Shown here piece by piece: positions 17,780 to 26,299 of a stretch of DNA of 64,000 nucleotides (position 1 is the stretch's first letter; each line of letters begins with the position of its first letter). The notes beneath the pieces were generated by a model, which saw nothing but the letters and a program-made list of their open reading frames with translations, was not told where the DNA came from and did not search any database. The stretch is taken from NCBI RefSeq assembly GCF_036227265.1, contig NZ_CP109446.1, positions 6,527,001-6,591,000 on the forward strand, written 5' to 3'. The DNA comes from Streptomyces sp. NBC_01476 (lineage in GTDB: Bacteria > Actinomycetota > Actinomycetes > Streptomycetales > Streptomycetaceae). Position numbers and translations under genes: made by a program.

Positions 17780-19336
17780 TCAGTGCGAGGTGGTGCGGGG
17801 AAGGGAGCCGGTGCGCGGCTGCGCGGTGGCCCGGTGGCGGACGCCCAGCACCGCGAGGCGGTCCTCGTGGTGCCGGAGAGCGGGAAGGAAGTCGGTGGCC
17901 CAGTCGCTCGCCGGGTTCCAGGCCCGGTCGGCGAGCGCGCACAGCCGGGGGAACGCCAGGTACTCGATCTGGCCGGGAGTGCGGGCGAACTCGGTCCACA
18001 GCTGCGCCTGCGTACCGAGCACCCGGGCGGTGGCAGCCGGCTCCCAGGACGGCGGCGCCGGCTCACTGTGGTGCACGGCGTGCAGATCGACCACCGCCCC
18101 GGCCTGGCCGAGCGGTTCGCCGGGGTCGTCCGACTGCGGATAGTCCAGATACGTCGAGCGGTGCGGCGCCATGACCACCTGGTGGCCGCGCCGGGCAGCC
18201 GCCAGCCCGTGATCGGCGTCCCGCCACGGCATCACGGTGAACTCCGGCGGCAGCGTGCCGCCGTCCTCCGCCCAGCACAGCGGCCGGCGCCCGGCGTCCA
18301 GCAGGAACTCCCCGATCCGGCCGAGGAACCAGCCGCGCAGCAACTTCGGCGCCGCGAGCCCCAACTCCGCGGTGCGGGCCAGCGCCCGCGGGCTGGTCTC
18401 CCACTCGATCACCGGGCACTCGTCGCCGCCCACGTGCACATACGGCGAGGGGAAGACGTCAAGCACCTCGCCGAGCACCGTCCGGCAGAAGTCCAGCACC
18501 TCGTCGTGGACGCCGAACACCGTCTCGCACACGCCCCACTCGGTCCACACGTCCAGCTGCCGCCCGGGGACGTTGCCCAGCTCCGGGTACGCCGCCAGCG
18601 CCGCCCGGGCGTGCCCCGGCATCTCGATCTCCGGCACCACGGTGATCCCCCGCTCGGCCGCGTAGGCCACCAGCGAGCGCAGTTCCGCCGTGGTGTAAGC
18701 GCCAGCGTGCGGCCGGGAGTCGAACCGGCCGCTGCCGGCCCGGCCCAGCATCGACCGGGCCCGGGACCCGCCGACCCCGGTGAGCCGCGGATACGCCGCC
18801 ACCGGCATCCGCCAGCCCTGGTCGTCGGTGAGGTGCAGATGCAGCACATTGAGCTTGTGCAGGGCCAGCAGGTCCACCAGCCGCCGCAGGAAGGAGACCG
18901 GCTGGAAGCGCCGGGCGACATCGATCATCACGCCGCGCCAGCCGAACCGCGGCACGTCGGTGATCTGCACACAGGGCATCCGCCACGGCACCCCCGCCAC
19001 CGGCCGCCGTGACAGTGCTTCGGGGGGCAGCAGTTGGCGGATCGTCTGCACCCCGTGCAGCAGCCCCTCGGGCCGGGCGGCGCGCAGCAGCACCGCGTCG
19101 GGGCCGACGGTCAGCCCGTACCCCTCGGCGCCGAGACCGCCGAGCTGCGGGTCGACGGTGAGCACCACGGTGCCGGCCGGGGAGGGCCGCAGCGGCAGCC
19201 CGGTGGCCGGGGCGAGCAGCGTCCGCAGCAGCTTGGCCGCCGCCATGGCGTCGCCGTCGGCCCGTACCGTCGTGTTCTCGTCGAAGGTGAACCGGCCGGG
19301 CAGCCGGGCCAGATGGGTGGGGTGCGGAATGATCAC
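17780..19336 (-). CDS. dasD: Beta-N-acetylhexosaminidase, GH20
   Basis: A 518-residue cytoplasmic enzyme (no signal peptide) that would split imported N,N'-diacetylchitobiose to GlcNAc. An N-terminal GH20b-like domain is followed by the TIM barrel. Substrate-binding HLHLTDDQGWR and the catalytic Asp-Glu pair in YVHVGGDEC are present, as is PEIEMPGHARAAL. It starts at GTG 19336 and follows the transporter genes at 121 nt. Gene order and content match the dasABC-dasD locus of Streptomyces, from which the symbol is taken by analogy. Confidence 0.87.
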   Translation of the reverse strand: MIIPHPTHLARLPGRFTFDENTTVRADGDAMAAAKLLRTLLAPATGLPLRPSPAGTVVLTVDPQLGGLGAEGYGLTVGPDAVLLRAARPEGLLHGVQTIRQLLPPEALSRRPVAGVPWRMPCVQITDVPRFGWRGVMIDVARRFQPVSFLRRLVDLLALHKLNVLHLHLTDDQGWRMPVAAYPRLTGVGGSRARSMLGRAGSGRFDSRPHAGAYTTAELRSLVAYAAERGITVVPEIEMPGHARAALAAYPELGNVPGRQLDVWTEWGVCETVFGVHDEVLDFCRTVLGEVLDVFPSPYVHVGGDECPVIEWETSPRALARTAELGLAAPKLLRGWFLGRIGEFLLDAGRRPLCWAEDGGTLPPEFTVMPWRDADHGLAAARRGHQVVMAPHRSTYLDYPQSDDPGEPLGQAGAVVDLHAVHHSEPAPPSWEPAATARVLGTQAQLWTEFARTPGQIEYLAFPRLCALADRAWNPASDWATDFLPALRHHEDRLAVLGVRHRATAQPRTGSLPRTTSH

Positions 19337-19457
19337 AGCGGTGGTCTCCAGATGCCGGGGGAGCGGCGGGCGGGGGCATGCGACACGGAGCGGTGGCGCC
19401 GGGCAGTGGCGGACGGCAGGCCGGTACGGGCAGTACGGCCGGTACGAGCGGTGAGCG

Positions 19458-20330
19458 TCAGCCCTTGACGGCGCCCGCGGTCATGCCGGAGGTGACCCGG
19501 TTCTGCAGCAGCAGGAAGACCACCAGGACCGGCAGCATGAAGAGCGTGGAGGCGGCCATCGTGGCGCCCCAGTCGGTGCCGAAGACATTGCTGAACGAGG
19601 AGAGCCAGACCGGCAGGGTGCGGGCGTCCTGGTTCTTGATGATCAGCGTGTTGGCGAAGGCGAACTCGTTCCAGGCGGTGATGAAGCCGAAGAGCGAGGT
19701 GGACAGCAGCCCGGGCGCCAGCAGCGGGAAGGTCACCCGGCGGAACGCCTGCGGCCGGGTGCACCCGTCGACCTGCGCGGCCTCCTCGAGTTCCACCGGG
19801 ATCGCGGCGAGGAAGCCGCGCAGCGTCACGATGGTGAAGGGCAGCGTGGTCATGAAGTAGATCAGGGTGAGCATCGACAGGCTGTCGAGCAGGTCGACGT
19901 CCCGGGCGATCACGTACACCGGGATCAGCAGCGCCTCCCAGGGCGCCATCTGGGCGGTGAAGACCAGCAGGATGAAGGCCCGGCGCCCCCGCCACCGCAT
20001 CCGCCCCACCGCGAAGGCCGCCAGCAGCGCCACCACCAGGGACATCAGCACCGCGCCGAGCGTGACGGTGAGACTGTTGCGCCAGAAGGTCCCGAAGCCG
20101 TCGGCGTCCACCGCGGTACGGAAGTGCGCGAGCGTGGGGTGCAGCGGCAGGAACGACGGGTTGTCGGCCTGGATGTCGGAGGTCGGCTTCAGCGCCGTGA
20201 TCAGCATCCAGTAGACCGGGAAGGCGGTGACCGCCAGGGTGAGCAGCGCCGCCAGGTTCAGCGGCAGCCGCCGCAGCGCCCTGCCGGTGGTCCGCCGGCG
20301 GACCGGAGGACGTACGGTTCCGGTGGTCAC
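19458..20330 (-). CDS. dasC: Sugar ABC transporter permease, MalG/DasC type
   Basis: A 290-residue inner-membrane permease with six predicted helices and the cytoplasmic EAA loop (ELEEAAQVDGC followed by a conserved Pro) that docks the ATPase. Start is GTG 20330, overlapping the upstream permease stop by 4 nt. With the partner permease and binding protein it forms a chito-oligosaccharide importer. No ATPase gene is present, so a shared MsiK-type ATPase is expected elsewhere in the genome. Confidence 0.88.
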   Translation of the reverse strand: MTTGTVRPPVRRRTTGRALRRLPLNLAALLTLAVTAFPVYWMLITALKPTSDIQADNPSFLPLHPTLAHFRTAVDADGFGTFWRNSLTVTLGAVLMSLVVALLAAFAVGRMRWRGRRAFILLVFTAQMAPWEALLIPVYVIARDVDLLDSLSMLTLIYFMTTLPFTIVTLRGFLAAIPVELEEAAQVDGCTRPQAFRRVTFPLLAPGLLSTSLFGFITAWNEFAFANTLIIKNQDARTLPVWLSSFSNVFGTDWGATMAASTLFMLPVLVVFLLLQNRVTSGMTAGAVKG

Positions 20331-21295
20331 AGGGCGCCCTCCTGGCGGAACATCCGGCGCAGGTTGAACACCAGCGCCCCGAGCAGGATCAGCACGGTCA
20401 GCGTGGAGACCGCGGAACCCAGGTCGTACTTGTGCAGTGACTGCGCGATCTGGAAGGCGTAGACCGGCAGCGTGGTGGTCGCGCCGTCGGGGCCGCCCTG
20501 GCCGATCACCCAGATCTGGGTGAAGCACTTGAAGCACCAGATCACTTCGAGCGAGGTGATCAGCGCGAAGAGCGGCCGCAGCATCGGGAAGGTCACCAGC
20601 CGGAAGGTCTGCAGGGCGCCCGCGCCGTCGATCCGCGCCGACTCGTACAGCTCGGCCGGGATGGTGGTGAGCCCGCCGTAGAGGGTCAGCGCGGCGAACG
20701 GCACCGACTGCCACACCACCAGGGCGACCAGGATGCCGAAGGTGGAGCCGCCGTGCGCGAACCAGGTGTAGTCCCGGAAGGACGTGAAACCCAGCTTCAC
20801 CAGCAGCCAGTTGACCACTCCGAAACGGGACTGGAAGAGCCACTGGAAGATGGTGGTCGCCGCGATCACCGGGGTGGCCCAGGTCAGCACCAGCGCCGTC
20901 ATCACCGCCAGCCGCATCCGCCGGCCGAGCCGGATCAGCATCAGCGAGATCAGCGTGCCCAGCACCATGATCAGCGCCACGTTCAGCGCGGTCCACCACA
21001 GGGTCCGCCGCACCACCGTCCAGAACTCCGGATCGCCCAGCACCTCGCGGTAGTTGGCGAAGCCCGCCAAGCTCGCGCCGCCCCGGATCAGCTCGCCCAG
21101 TCCGAAGTGCTGGAAGGACATCACGGTGTTGCGGACCAGCGGATAGCCCAGCAGGAAAGCCGCGCCCAGCACGGTCGGCGCGACCAGCAGATACGGCCAG
21201 GCCGCGGCGGCGATCCGGCGCCCGCGCCGCCGTGGCCGCGCCGCGGGCGGATCGGTTGCGGCCACCTGAGGGGCGGCGGAAGGAGCGGTGAGCAC
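20327..21295 (-). CDS. dasB: Sugar ABC transporter permease, MalF/DasB type
   Basis: A 322-residue permease. It has an Arg-rich N-terminal tail (PRRRGRR), then a first helix (WPYLLVAPTVLGAAFLLGY) and five more, with the EAA-type loop LYESARIDGAG. It starts at GTG 21295 with GGAGACC upstream, 60 nt after the binding-protein gene. It pairs with the permease downstream. Confidence 0.88.
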   Translation of the reverse strand: MLTAPSAAPQVAATDPPAARPRRRGRRIAAAAWPYLLVAPTVLGAAFLLGYPLVRNTVMSFQHFGLGELIRGGASLAGFANYREVLGDPEFWTVVRRTLWWTALNVALIMVLGTLISLMLIRLGRRMRLAVMTALVLTWATPVIAATTIFQWLFQSRFGVVNWLLVKLGFTSFRDYTWFAHGGSTFGILVALVVWQSVPFAALTLYGGLTTIPAELYESARIDGAGALQTFRLVTFPMLRPLFALITSLEVIWCFKCFTQIWVIGQGGPDGATTTLPVYAFQIAQSLHKYDLGSAVSTLTVLILLGALVFNLRRMFRQEGAL

Positions 21296-21355
21296 GGCGG
21301 TCTCCTGCGGGTTCAGGCGGACGGTGAGGTGGCGGTGGCCCGGGGTGTGGAGCGG

Positions 21356-22648
21356 TCAGGAGGCGGTGTTGAGGGCCTTGGTGATCGCGTCCGACGCGGT
21401 CTTCGCCGCGGCGTCCGGATCGGCGCCGGTCAGCACCTGCGTCATGTACTGCTTGATCGGGTTGTTGGCCTCGACGGCGGCCCAGTTGGGGGAGTTGGGG
21501 GTGGCATGACCGTTGGCCGCGCCGACCGCCATCACCGAGGCGCCCGGGTTGCCGGCCAGCACCCCGGCGAGCGAGGTGCGGTTGGGCACGTAGCTCATGG
21601 TCTTGGCCATGTCGGTCTGCCACGTGGCGCCGGCCAGGGCCCTGACCACTTCGTACGCCTGCGCCTGGTGCCGGGACGCCTCGGGGATCACCAGGTCGGA
21701 GCCGCCGGTGAAGACCGCGCCCGGTTTGTCGGCGGACTTGCCGGGGATCGGGAAGAAGCCGATCTTCCCCTTCATCGCCGGATTGGCCTTGGTGATCGCG
21801 TCCGCGCCGCCGGGCACCGAGATGATCTGCGCGCTCCTGCCTTTGGCGAAGACGTCCGCCTGCGGCGGCTTCGCCTCGTCGGAGTCCTTGGGGCCCTTGC
21901 CGAGTGCCTGCAGCTGTTTGTAGAAGGCCATGCCCGCCTTGGCCTGCGGGGTGTCCAGCGTGCCCTTCCAGCTGCCGTCGGCGCCCTTGACCGCCAGGTC
22001 GCCGCCCTCGTCCCAGATGAAGCCGGCCAGCGCGTACCAGGTCTGACCGGTCAGGTAAATGCCGTCGTCGCCACCGGTGTTGAGCTTGGTGGTGTCCGCG
22101 ATCCACTCGTCCCTGGTCTTCGGCGGGGTGGTGATGCCGGCCTTCGCGAAGAGGTCCTTGTTGTAGATCACCACCCGGTTGGCGGCGTACCAGGGGATGC
22201 CGTACTGCTTGCCGTCGATCTTCCCCGGCTCGGCGAGGCCGGGTATCCAGTCGGCGCCCTCCAGATCGGCGACCTTGCCGGTGAGGTCCTTCACCCCGCC
22301 GCTGGCCGCGTACTGGGCGACCTGGGTGTTGCCGACCTCCATCACATCGGGGGCGTCCTTGCTGGCGAGCGCGCTGGTGATCTTCTGGCCGATGCCGTCC
22401 CACTCCTGGATCTGGATGTCCAGGGTGGTGCCCTTGTGGGTGGCTTCGAAGTCGGTCCTGAAGCGGCTGAGGAAGGCGTCGGACACGCTGTCGCGCATGA
22501 TCCACACGGTGAGTCCGGCCGGTTTGGCGGCGTCGGCGCCGTCACCGGCGCCGTCGTCGGAGGAGCCGGACGAACCGCAGGCGGTGAGGCCGGTCAGGCA
22601 GGCGGCGAGGGCGAGTGCGGCGGCGCCGGGGAAGAGTCTGGATCTCAC
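21356..22648 (-). CDS. dasA: Chito-oligosaccharide-binding lipoprotein, DasA-like
   Basis: A 430-residue extracytoplasmic solute-binding protein anchored by lipid: the lipobox LTAC places the modified Cys at residue 24. The mature part follows the family-1 sugar-binding fold (LTVWIMRDS, DAPDVMEVGNTQVAQY, PWYAANRVVIYNKDLF), and the DVMEVGNT segment closely resembles DasA. The start is GTG with a perfect GAGGTGA 8 nt upstream. It is the first gene of the operon, 252 bp from the divergent dasR-like gene, with dre-like sites between. Ligand assignment is by synteny with hexosaminidase and DasR. Confidence 0.85.
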   Translation of the reverse strand: MRSRLFPGAAALALAACLTGLTACGSSGSSDDGAGDGADAAKPAGLTVWIMRDSVSDAFLSRFRTDFEATHKGTTLDIQIQEWDGIGQKITSALASKDAPDVMEVGNTQVAQYAASGGVKDLTGKVADLEGADWIPGLAEPGKIDGKQYGIPWYAANRVVIYNKDLFAKAGITTPPKTRDEWIADTTKLNTGGDDGIYLTGQTWYALAGFIWDEGGDLAVKGADGSWKGTLDTPQAKAGMAFYKQLQALGKGPKDSDEAKPPQADVFAKGRSAQIISVPGGADAITKANPAMKGKIGFFPIPGKSADKPGAVFTGGSDLVIPEASRHQAQAYEVVRALAGATWQTDMAKTMSYVPNRTSLAGVLAGNPGASVMAVGAANGHATPNSPNWAAVEANNPIKQYMTQVLTGADPDAAAKTASDAITKALNTAS

Positions 22649-22693
22649 GGAGAAGTCACCTCGGAGGGAGCGGCGGAACTTACCACTTCACTG

Positions 22694-22733
22694 ACTGGTC
22701 TGGTTCTGGTGAGAGAAAGTGGCATAGACCAGT
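22694..22733. promoter_or_regulatory. dre-like DasR operators
   Basis: AGTGGCATAGACCAGT at 22718-22733 matches the DasR-responsive element ANTGGTCTAGACCANT at all but two positions. A half-site ACTGGTCT lies at 22694-22701, and another ACTGGTCA at 22841-22848 just ahead of the dasR-like gene. The cluster sits 46-86 bp upstream of the dasA-like start, placing the operon under GlcNAc-6-phosphate/DasR-type control. Confidence 0.75.
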
Positions 22734-22900
22734 GAGGGCGTCAAGGGTGTGCGTCGGGTCATGTTCCCGCTCGTATACGTCGGTTGGCCGCTGTGACCGT
22801 GCGGTTCTTCCGCCGGGAGCGGCGCCGACGGCACTGGCGTACTGGTCAACTTGTGGTTAACCTCGGCTGGACGGCACGGCAGCGGAAAGGGACACATGTC

Positions 22901-23752
22901 ATGGGCAGGGAGCCGGTGCGCTCGGCGCTGAAACGCGAACGGGTCCGCGACCACCTGATGGAGCTCGTGGAGTCACGCGACCCCGGCGACGCGATCCCGT
23001 CCGAGCGCACCCTCTGCGACCAACTCGGCGTCTCCCGGCCGACGTTGCGCTCCGCGGTCGACGAACTGGTCACCACCGGGCTGCTGGTGCGCGAGCACGG
23101 CCGCGGCATGTTCGTGGCCCGCGCCAAGATCACCCAGGAGCTGGTGCCGGACGCCAGCACCCACCGCCTGCCGCAGGCGTCCGGCAGTTGGGCCAGCCAG
23201 GTGCTGGAACTCACCACGGTCCAGGCCGGCGCCCGCGTCGGCCGCAAGCTGCGGATCTCGCCGGCCGCCGAGATCACCTACATCGCCCGGCTCCGGCTGG
23301 TCGACGGTGAGCCGATGGCCATCGAGTACCTGCACGTGCCGGCCGGCCTGGTCCGCGGACTGCGCCCGGCCGACATGGAGTCCGGTGACTTCTACGACCT
23401 GCTGCGCGACCGCCATGGGGTGCGGGTCCACGAGGCGGTCCAGTCGATCGAGCCGACCGTCACCAACGAGGAGGAGGCCCGGCTGATCGGTGTCCCCGTC
23501 CTCTCCCCTGCGCTGCTCTTCGAACGCCTCACCAGGGACGACACCGGACGGCCGGTCGAGTACGTGCACTCCGTCTACCGCGGTGACCGCTACCGCATCG
23601 TCTCCCGCCTCGCGCTCGGCGACGGAGCCCCGGCCGGCCCCGCGGGCCTGCCGGACGGAGGCCGCCACCATCCCGGTATTCCGCCGGGCGACCTCGCCGG
23701 GCGCGGGGAGGTGTCGGCCCAGATGGTGGGTGATGTGCAGCCGGCCGACTGA
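22901..23752 (+). CDS. dasR: GntR/HutC-family regulator, DasR-like
   Basis: A 283-residue regulator. The winged helix covers about residues 5-75 (IPSERTLCDQLGVSRPTLRSAV) and the UTRA effector domain about 100-245 (EPMAIEYLHVP, PVEYVHSVYRGDRYRI); the last motif is shared with DasR. About 35 extra Gly/Pro/Ala-rich residues follow. AAGGGA lies 9 nt before ATG 22901. It diverges from the chitobiose operon as dasR does in S. coelicolor. Some blocks differ from canonical DasR, so it could be a paralogue rather than the global regulator. Confidence 0.78.
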   Translation: MGREPVRSALKRERVRDHLMELVESRDPGDAIPSERTLCDQLGVSRPTLRSAVDELVTTGLLVREHGRGMFVARAKITQELVPDASTHRLPQASGSWASQVLELTTVQAGARVGRKLRISPAAEITYIARLRLVDGEPMAIEYLHVPAGLVRGLRPADMESGDFYDLLRDRHGVRVHEAVQSIEPTVTNEEEARLIGVPVLSPALLFERLTRDDTGRPVEYVHSVYRGDRYRIVSRLALGDGAPAGPAGLPDGGRHHPGIPPGDLAGRGEVSAQMVGDVQPAD

Positions 23753-23774
23753 CCAGGGTGCTTTACGGGGGGCT

Positions 23775-24704
23775 TTACGGGGCGGTGCCGGCGCGCTGCT
23801 GCTTCTGCGGGACGTGCCCGCACGGCTCGGCCGGCGCGGGCTCGGACCAGGAGGCCGGCGGCCGGGCGGTGAGCACCGGGTCGACGGTCAGATGCGGGGC
23901 ACCCAGCGGCTCGGCCATCCGCCGCAGCGCGGCCTCGGAGAGCCGGATCCACGGCTGCGTCGGCCCGAGCACGGACCGCAGCCGCTGGTCACTGGTGAAG
24001 GCGACCGCCGTCCTGGTCCCGAACGGCGTCCGCCACAGCCGCACCACGGCCCCGGCGGGCCCTTGCTTCACCGGCACATACAGCACCCCACCCCGCGCCG
24101 GCACCGCCTCTTCCGACCCCCGGCCCAACACGGCTTCGCCTCCGGCGGGGACAGCGGACACCTCGTCAGCGGGGGTCCCTGCGGGCGCCGTGGTGGTGGT
24201 CGCGCCGAGCAGGTGGTGGGTGGGGGTCGCGGGCGTGCCGCTGGGCGTGGGCGTGGGGGTGGCCCCGTCGTCGGCGAGGGGCACGGTGCCGGCCGCGGCG
24301 GCGGTGGTCGCGCTGATCAGGTGGTGGGCGGACGTTGCGCCCGTCGGGGTGCGGTCGTGGGTCGCGGGCACCTCGTCAGCGGGGGTCGCTGCGGGGGTCG
24401 CCGTGCTGGGGGCCGTGGGCGTGGGCCCGGCCGGTGTCCCGGTGGTGGCCGCGCTGATCAGGTGGCGGGTGGGGGTCGCGGGCGTGCCGCCGGCCGTGGT
24501 GGTGGTGCCGGCTTCGCCGGGGGTCGCGCTGCTGGGGGCCGCGGGCGTGGGGCCAGCGGTGGCCCGGTCGTCGGCGTGGCGTTCGCCCGTCGGGGAGGCG
24601 GCGGGGGTCGCCGTGCTGGGGGCCACAGGCGTGGGGGCCGTGGGGGTGGGAGGTTTGCCGGTGGTCGGCTCGCCGGGGGGCGGCTGGTGCTGGCTTACCT
24701 GCAT
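23775..24704 (-). CDS. SAV_915-like protein with long repetitive Pro/Thr/Ala-rich N-terminus
   Basis: The last 100 or so residues form a compact domain (LYVPVKQGPAGAVVRLWRTPF, RTAVAFTSDQRL, QPWIRLSEAALRRMAEPLG) seen in small streptomycete proteins related to SseB. About 200 residues of low-complexity sequence precede it, with repeated PTAPSTATPAA-like and HLISAATT/HLLGATTT blocks. An internal GTG at 24104, with GGAAGAG before it, would give a normal-sized 109-residue protein, so the long start (ATG 24704) is uncertain. It lies 43 nt after the MocR gene on the same strand. Function unknown. Confidence 0.55.
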   Translation of the reverse strand: MQVSQHQPPPGEPTTGKPPTPTAPTPVAPSTATPAASPTGERHADDRATAGPTPAAPSSATPGEAGTTTTAGGTPATPTRHLISAATTGTPAGPTPTAPSTATPAATPADEVPATHDRTPTGATSAHHLISATTAAAAGTVPLADDGATPTPTPSGTPATPTHHLLGATTTTAPAGTPADEVSAVPAGGEAVLGRGSEEAVPARGGVLYVPVKQGPAGAVVRLWRTPFGTRTAVAFTSDQRLRSVLGPTQPWIRLSEAALRRMAEPLGAPHLTVDPVLTARPPASWSEPAPAEPCGHVPQKQQRAGTAP

Positions 24705-24747
24705 GGGGCAACCGTAACGCGGCGGGCGGGCGACGCGTACGGCGTGC

Positions 24748-26271
24748 TCAGCCGGTGGACGGCGCGGAGCGCCCCGCGCTCAGGAGCTCCGACCGGGCCG
24801 CACCCACCTCGGCGACCGCCGAAGCGAGCACATCCGGGCTGTTGGCGGCGTAACCGAGCACCAGCCCCGGCCCCCCCGGCAGCTGCCGGTGCCAGGAGAG
24901 CGGCTGCACCTTCACCCCCCGATCGAGTGACGCGGCCGACAGTGCCAGGTCCGAGACGGAGTCCTCGGCGAAGGTGACCGTCAGATGCAGCCCGGCAGCC
25001 GCGCCGTGCACCACCGCCCCCGGCAGGTACCTACGGATCGCCGCCGTCATCGCGTCCCGGCGCGACCGGTGCCGCCGCCGCAGCAGCCGCAGCTGCGCCT
25101 CCAGCACGCCCGACTCCATCAGCCGGGCCAGCACCAGCTGCGCGAGCACCGCGTTGCCCAGGTCGGTGAACCGTTTCTCCGCCACCAGGGCGTCGTGGTA
25201 CGGCGCCGGAGCCAGCACCCACCCGAGCCGCAGCGCGGGCGCCAGCACCTTCGAGACGCTGCCCGCGTAGCAGACCCGCCCCGGCAGCGCCGCCCGCAGC
25301 GCGGCCACCGGGGGCCGGTCGTAGCGGTGCTCCGCGTCGTAGTCGTCTTCGATGACGAGCCCGCCCTCCTCCGCCCACGCCATCAGCTGCCGCCGCCGCG
25401 GCCCGCTGAGCACCACCCCGGTGGGGAACTGGTGCGCCGGGGTCAGCAGCACCGCGCGCGCCCCGGTGGCCCGCAGGGCGTCGACCCGGATGCCCTCGGC
25501 GTCCACCGGGACCGGCGGCGTCGCGGGCAGCACATGCCGCAGGTGCTGGCGGACGCCGAGCGAGCCGGGGTCCTCGACGGCCACCTCGCGTACGCCGTGG
25601 GCCGCCAGCACCCGGGCCAGCAGCGTGAGCGCCTGCGCGGTGCCGGCCACGATCACCACCTCGTCCGGGTCGGCGGCGACACCCCGGAAGCGGGCCAGCC
25701 AGGCCGCCACCGCCCGCCGCAGCTCGTACGCGCCCCGCGGGTCGCCGTACCCGAAGCCGCCCGCGGCCAGCCCGGCCAGCACAGCGCGCTCGGCCCGCAG
25801 CCAGGCGGCCCTGGGGAAGGCACTCAGGTCGGGCACGCCGGGGGAGAGGTCCACCCGGGAAGGCGCGGCCCGCAGCGTGTCGAAGACCTCCGGCCCGGGC
25901 GGGAACGCGGTGAACGGCCGGGCGCGGTCAGCGTGTTGCTCCCCGCCACCGCCGGCCGCCGCCTCGGGTGCGGCGAGTACGACGGTGCCGCCGCGCCCGC
26001 GCCCCGCCACATGGCCGTCCTCCGCGAGCCGCCGGTACGCCTCGGTCACCACGCCCCGGGAGACCCGGAGTTCGGCGGCCAGCTGCCGGGACGGTGGCAG
26101 ACGGCTGCCGACCGGCAGCCGTCCTTCGGCGATGGCCGAGCGGAGCCGGGCCGTCAGCCAGCCGGCCAGCCCGCCCAACGGCGCTTCGGCGGACCGCAGT
26201 TGCAGGAAGTCCGCGCCGACGTCCGGGTCCGTTGTGGACCTGTCGGCCGCGTCGTCTTTGGACCTGTCCAC
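24748..26271 (-). CDS. MocR/PdxR-type regulator (GntR winged helix fused to aminotransferase)
   Basis: A 507-residue PLP-dependent regulator. A GntR helix-turn-helix (LPPSRQLAAELRVSRGVVTEAYRRLAEDG) covers about residues 34-103, and a fold-type I aminotransferase domain follows. The latter holds GYGDPRGAYELRRAVAAWL, the IEDDYDAEHRY strand and SVSKVLAPALRLGW, whose Lys would hold PLP. Such proteins control vitamin B6, GABA or amino-acid genes; the target here may be the divergent methyltransferase, 28 bp away. GTG 26271 is preferred because GGAG lies 9 nt upstream. Confidence 0.85.
   Translation of the reverse strand: MDRSKDDAADRSTTDPDVGADFLQLRSAEAPLGGLAGWLTARLRSAIAEGRLPVGSRLPPSRQLAAELRVSRGVVTEAYRRLAEDGHVAGRGRGGTVVLAAPEAAAGGGGEQHADRARPFTAFPPGPEVFDTLRAAPSRVDLSPGVPDLSAFPRAAWLRAERAVLAGLAAGGFGYGDPRGAYELRRAVAAWLARFRGVAADPDEVVIVAGTAQALTLLARVLAAHGVREVAVEDPGSLGVRQHLRHVLPATPPVPVDAEGIRVDALRATGARAVLLTPAHQFPTGVVLSGPRRRQLMAWAEEGGLVIEDDYDAEHRYDRPPVAALRAALPGRVCYAGSVSKVLAPALRLGWVLAPAPYHDALVAEKRFTDLGNAVLAQLVLARLMESGVLEAQLRLLRRRHRSRRDAMTAAIRRYLPGAVVHGAAAGLHLTVTFAEDSVSDLALSAASLDRGVKVQPLSWHRQLPGGPGLVLGYAANSPDVLASAVAEVGAARSELLSAGRSAPSTG
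26236..26268. promoter_or_regulatory. GGACCTGTC direct repeat at the mocR start
   Basis: Two exact GGACCTGTC copies (26236-26244, 26260-26268) start 24 bp apart, over the first codons of the MocR-type gene and next to the 28-bp divergent spacer. MocR regulators often bind direct repeats, so autoregulation is possible. The copies also encode a repeated Asp-Arg-Ser, so chance is not excluded. Confidence 0.35.
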
Positions 26272-26299
26272 CGGACCGTTCTCCGGCGAGGCTCGCCGT

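Noticed and set aside
20753..22735. A 660-codon plus-strand frame opposite the transporter genes
   Set aside because: It mirrors dasB and dasA, which have lipobox, EAA loop and membrane helices; the antisense product is low-complexity Gly/Arg/Val/His.
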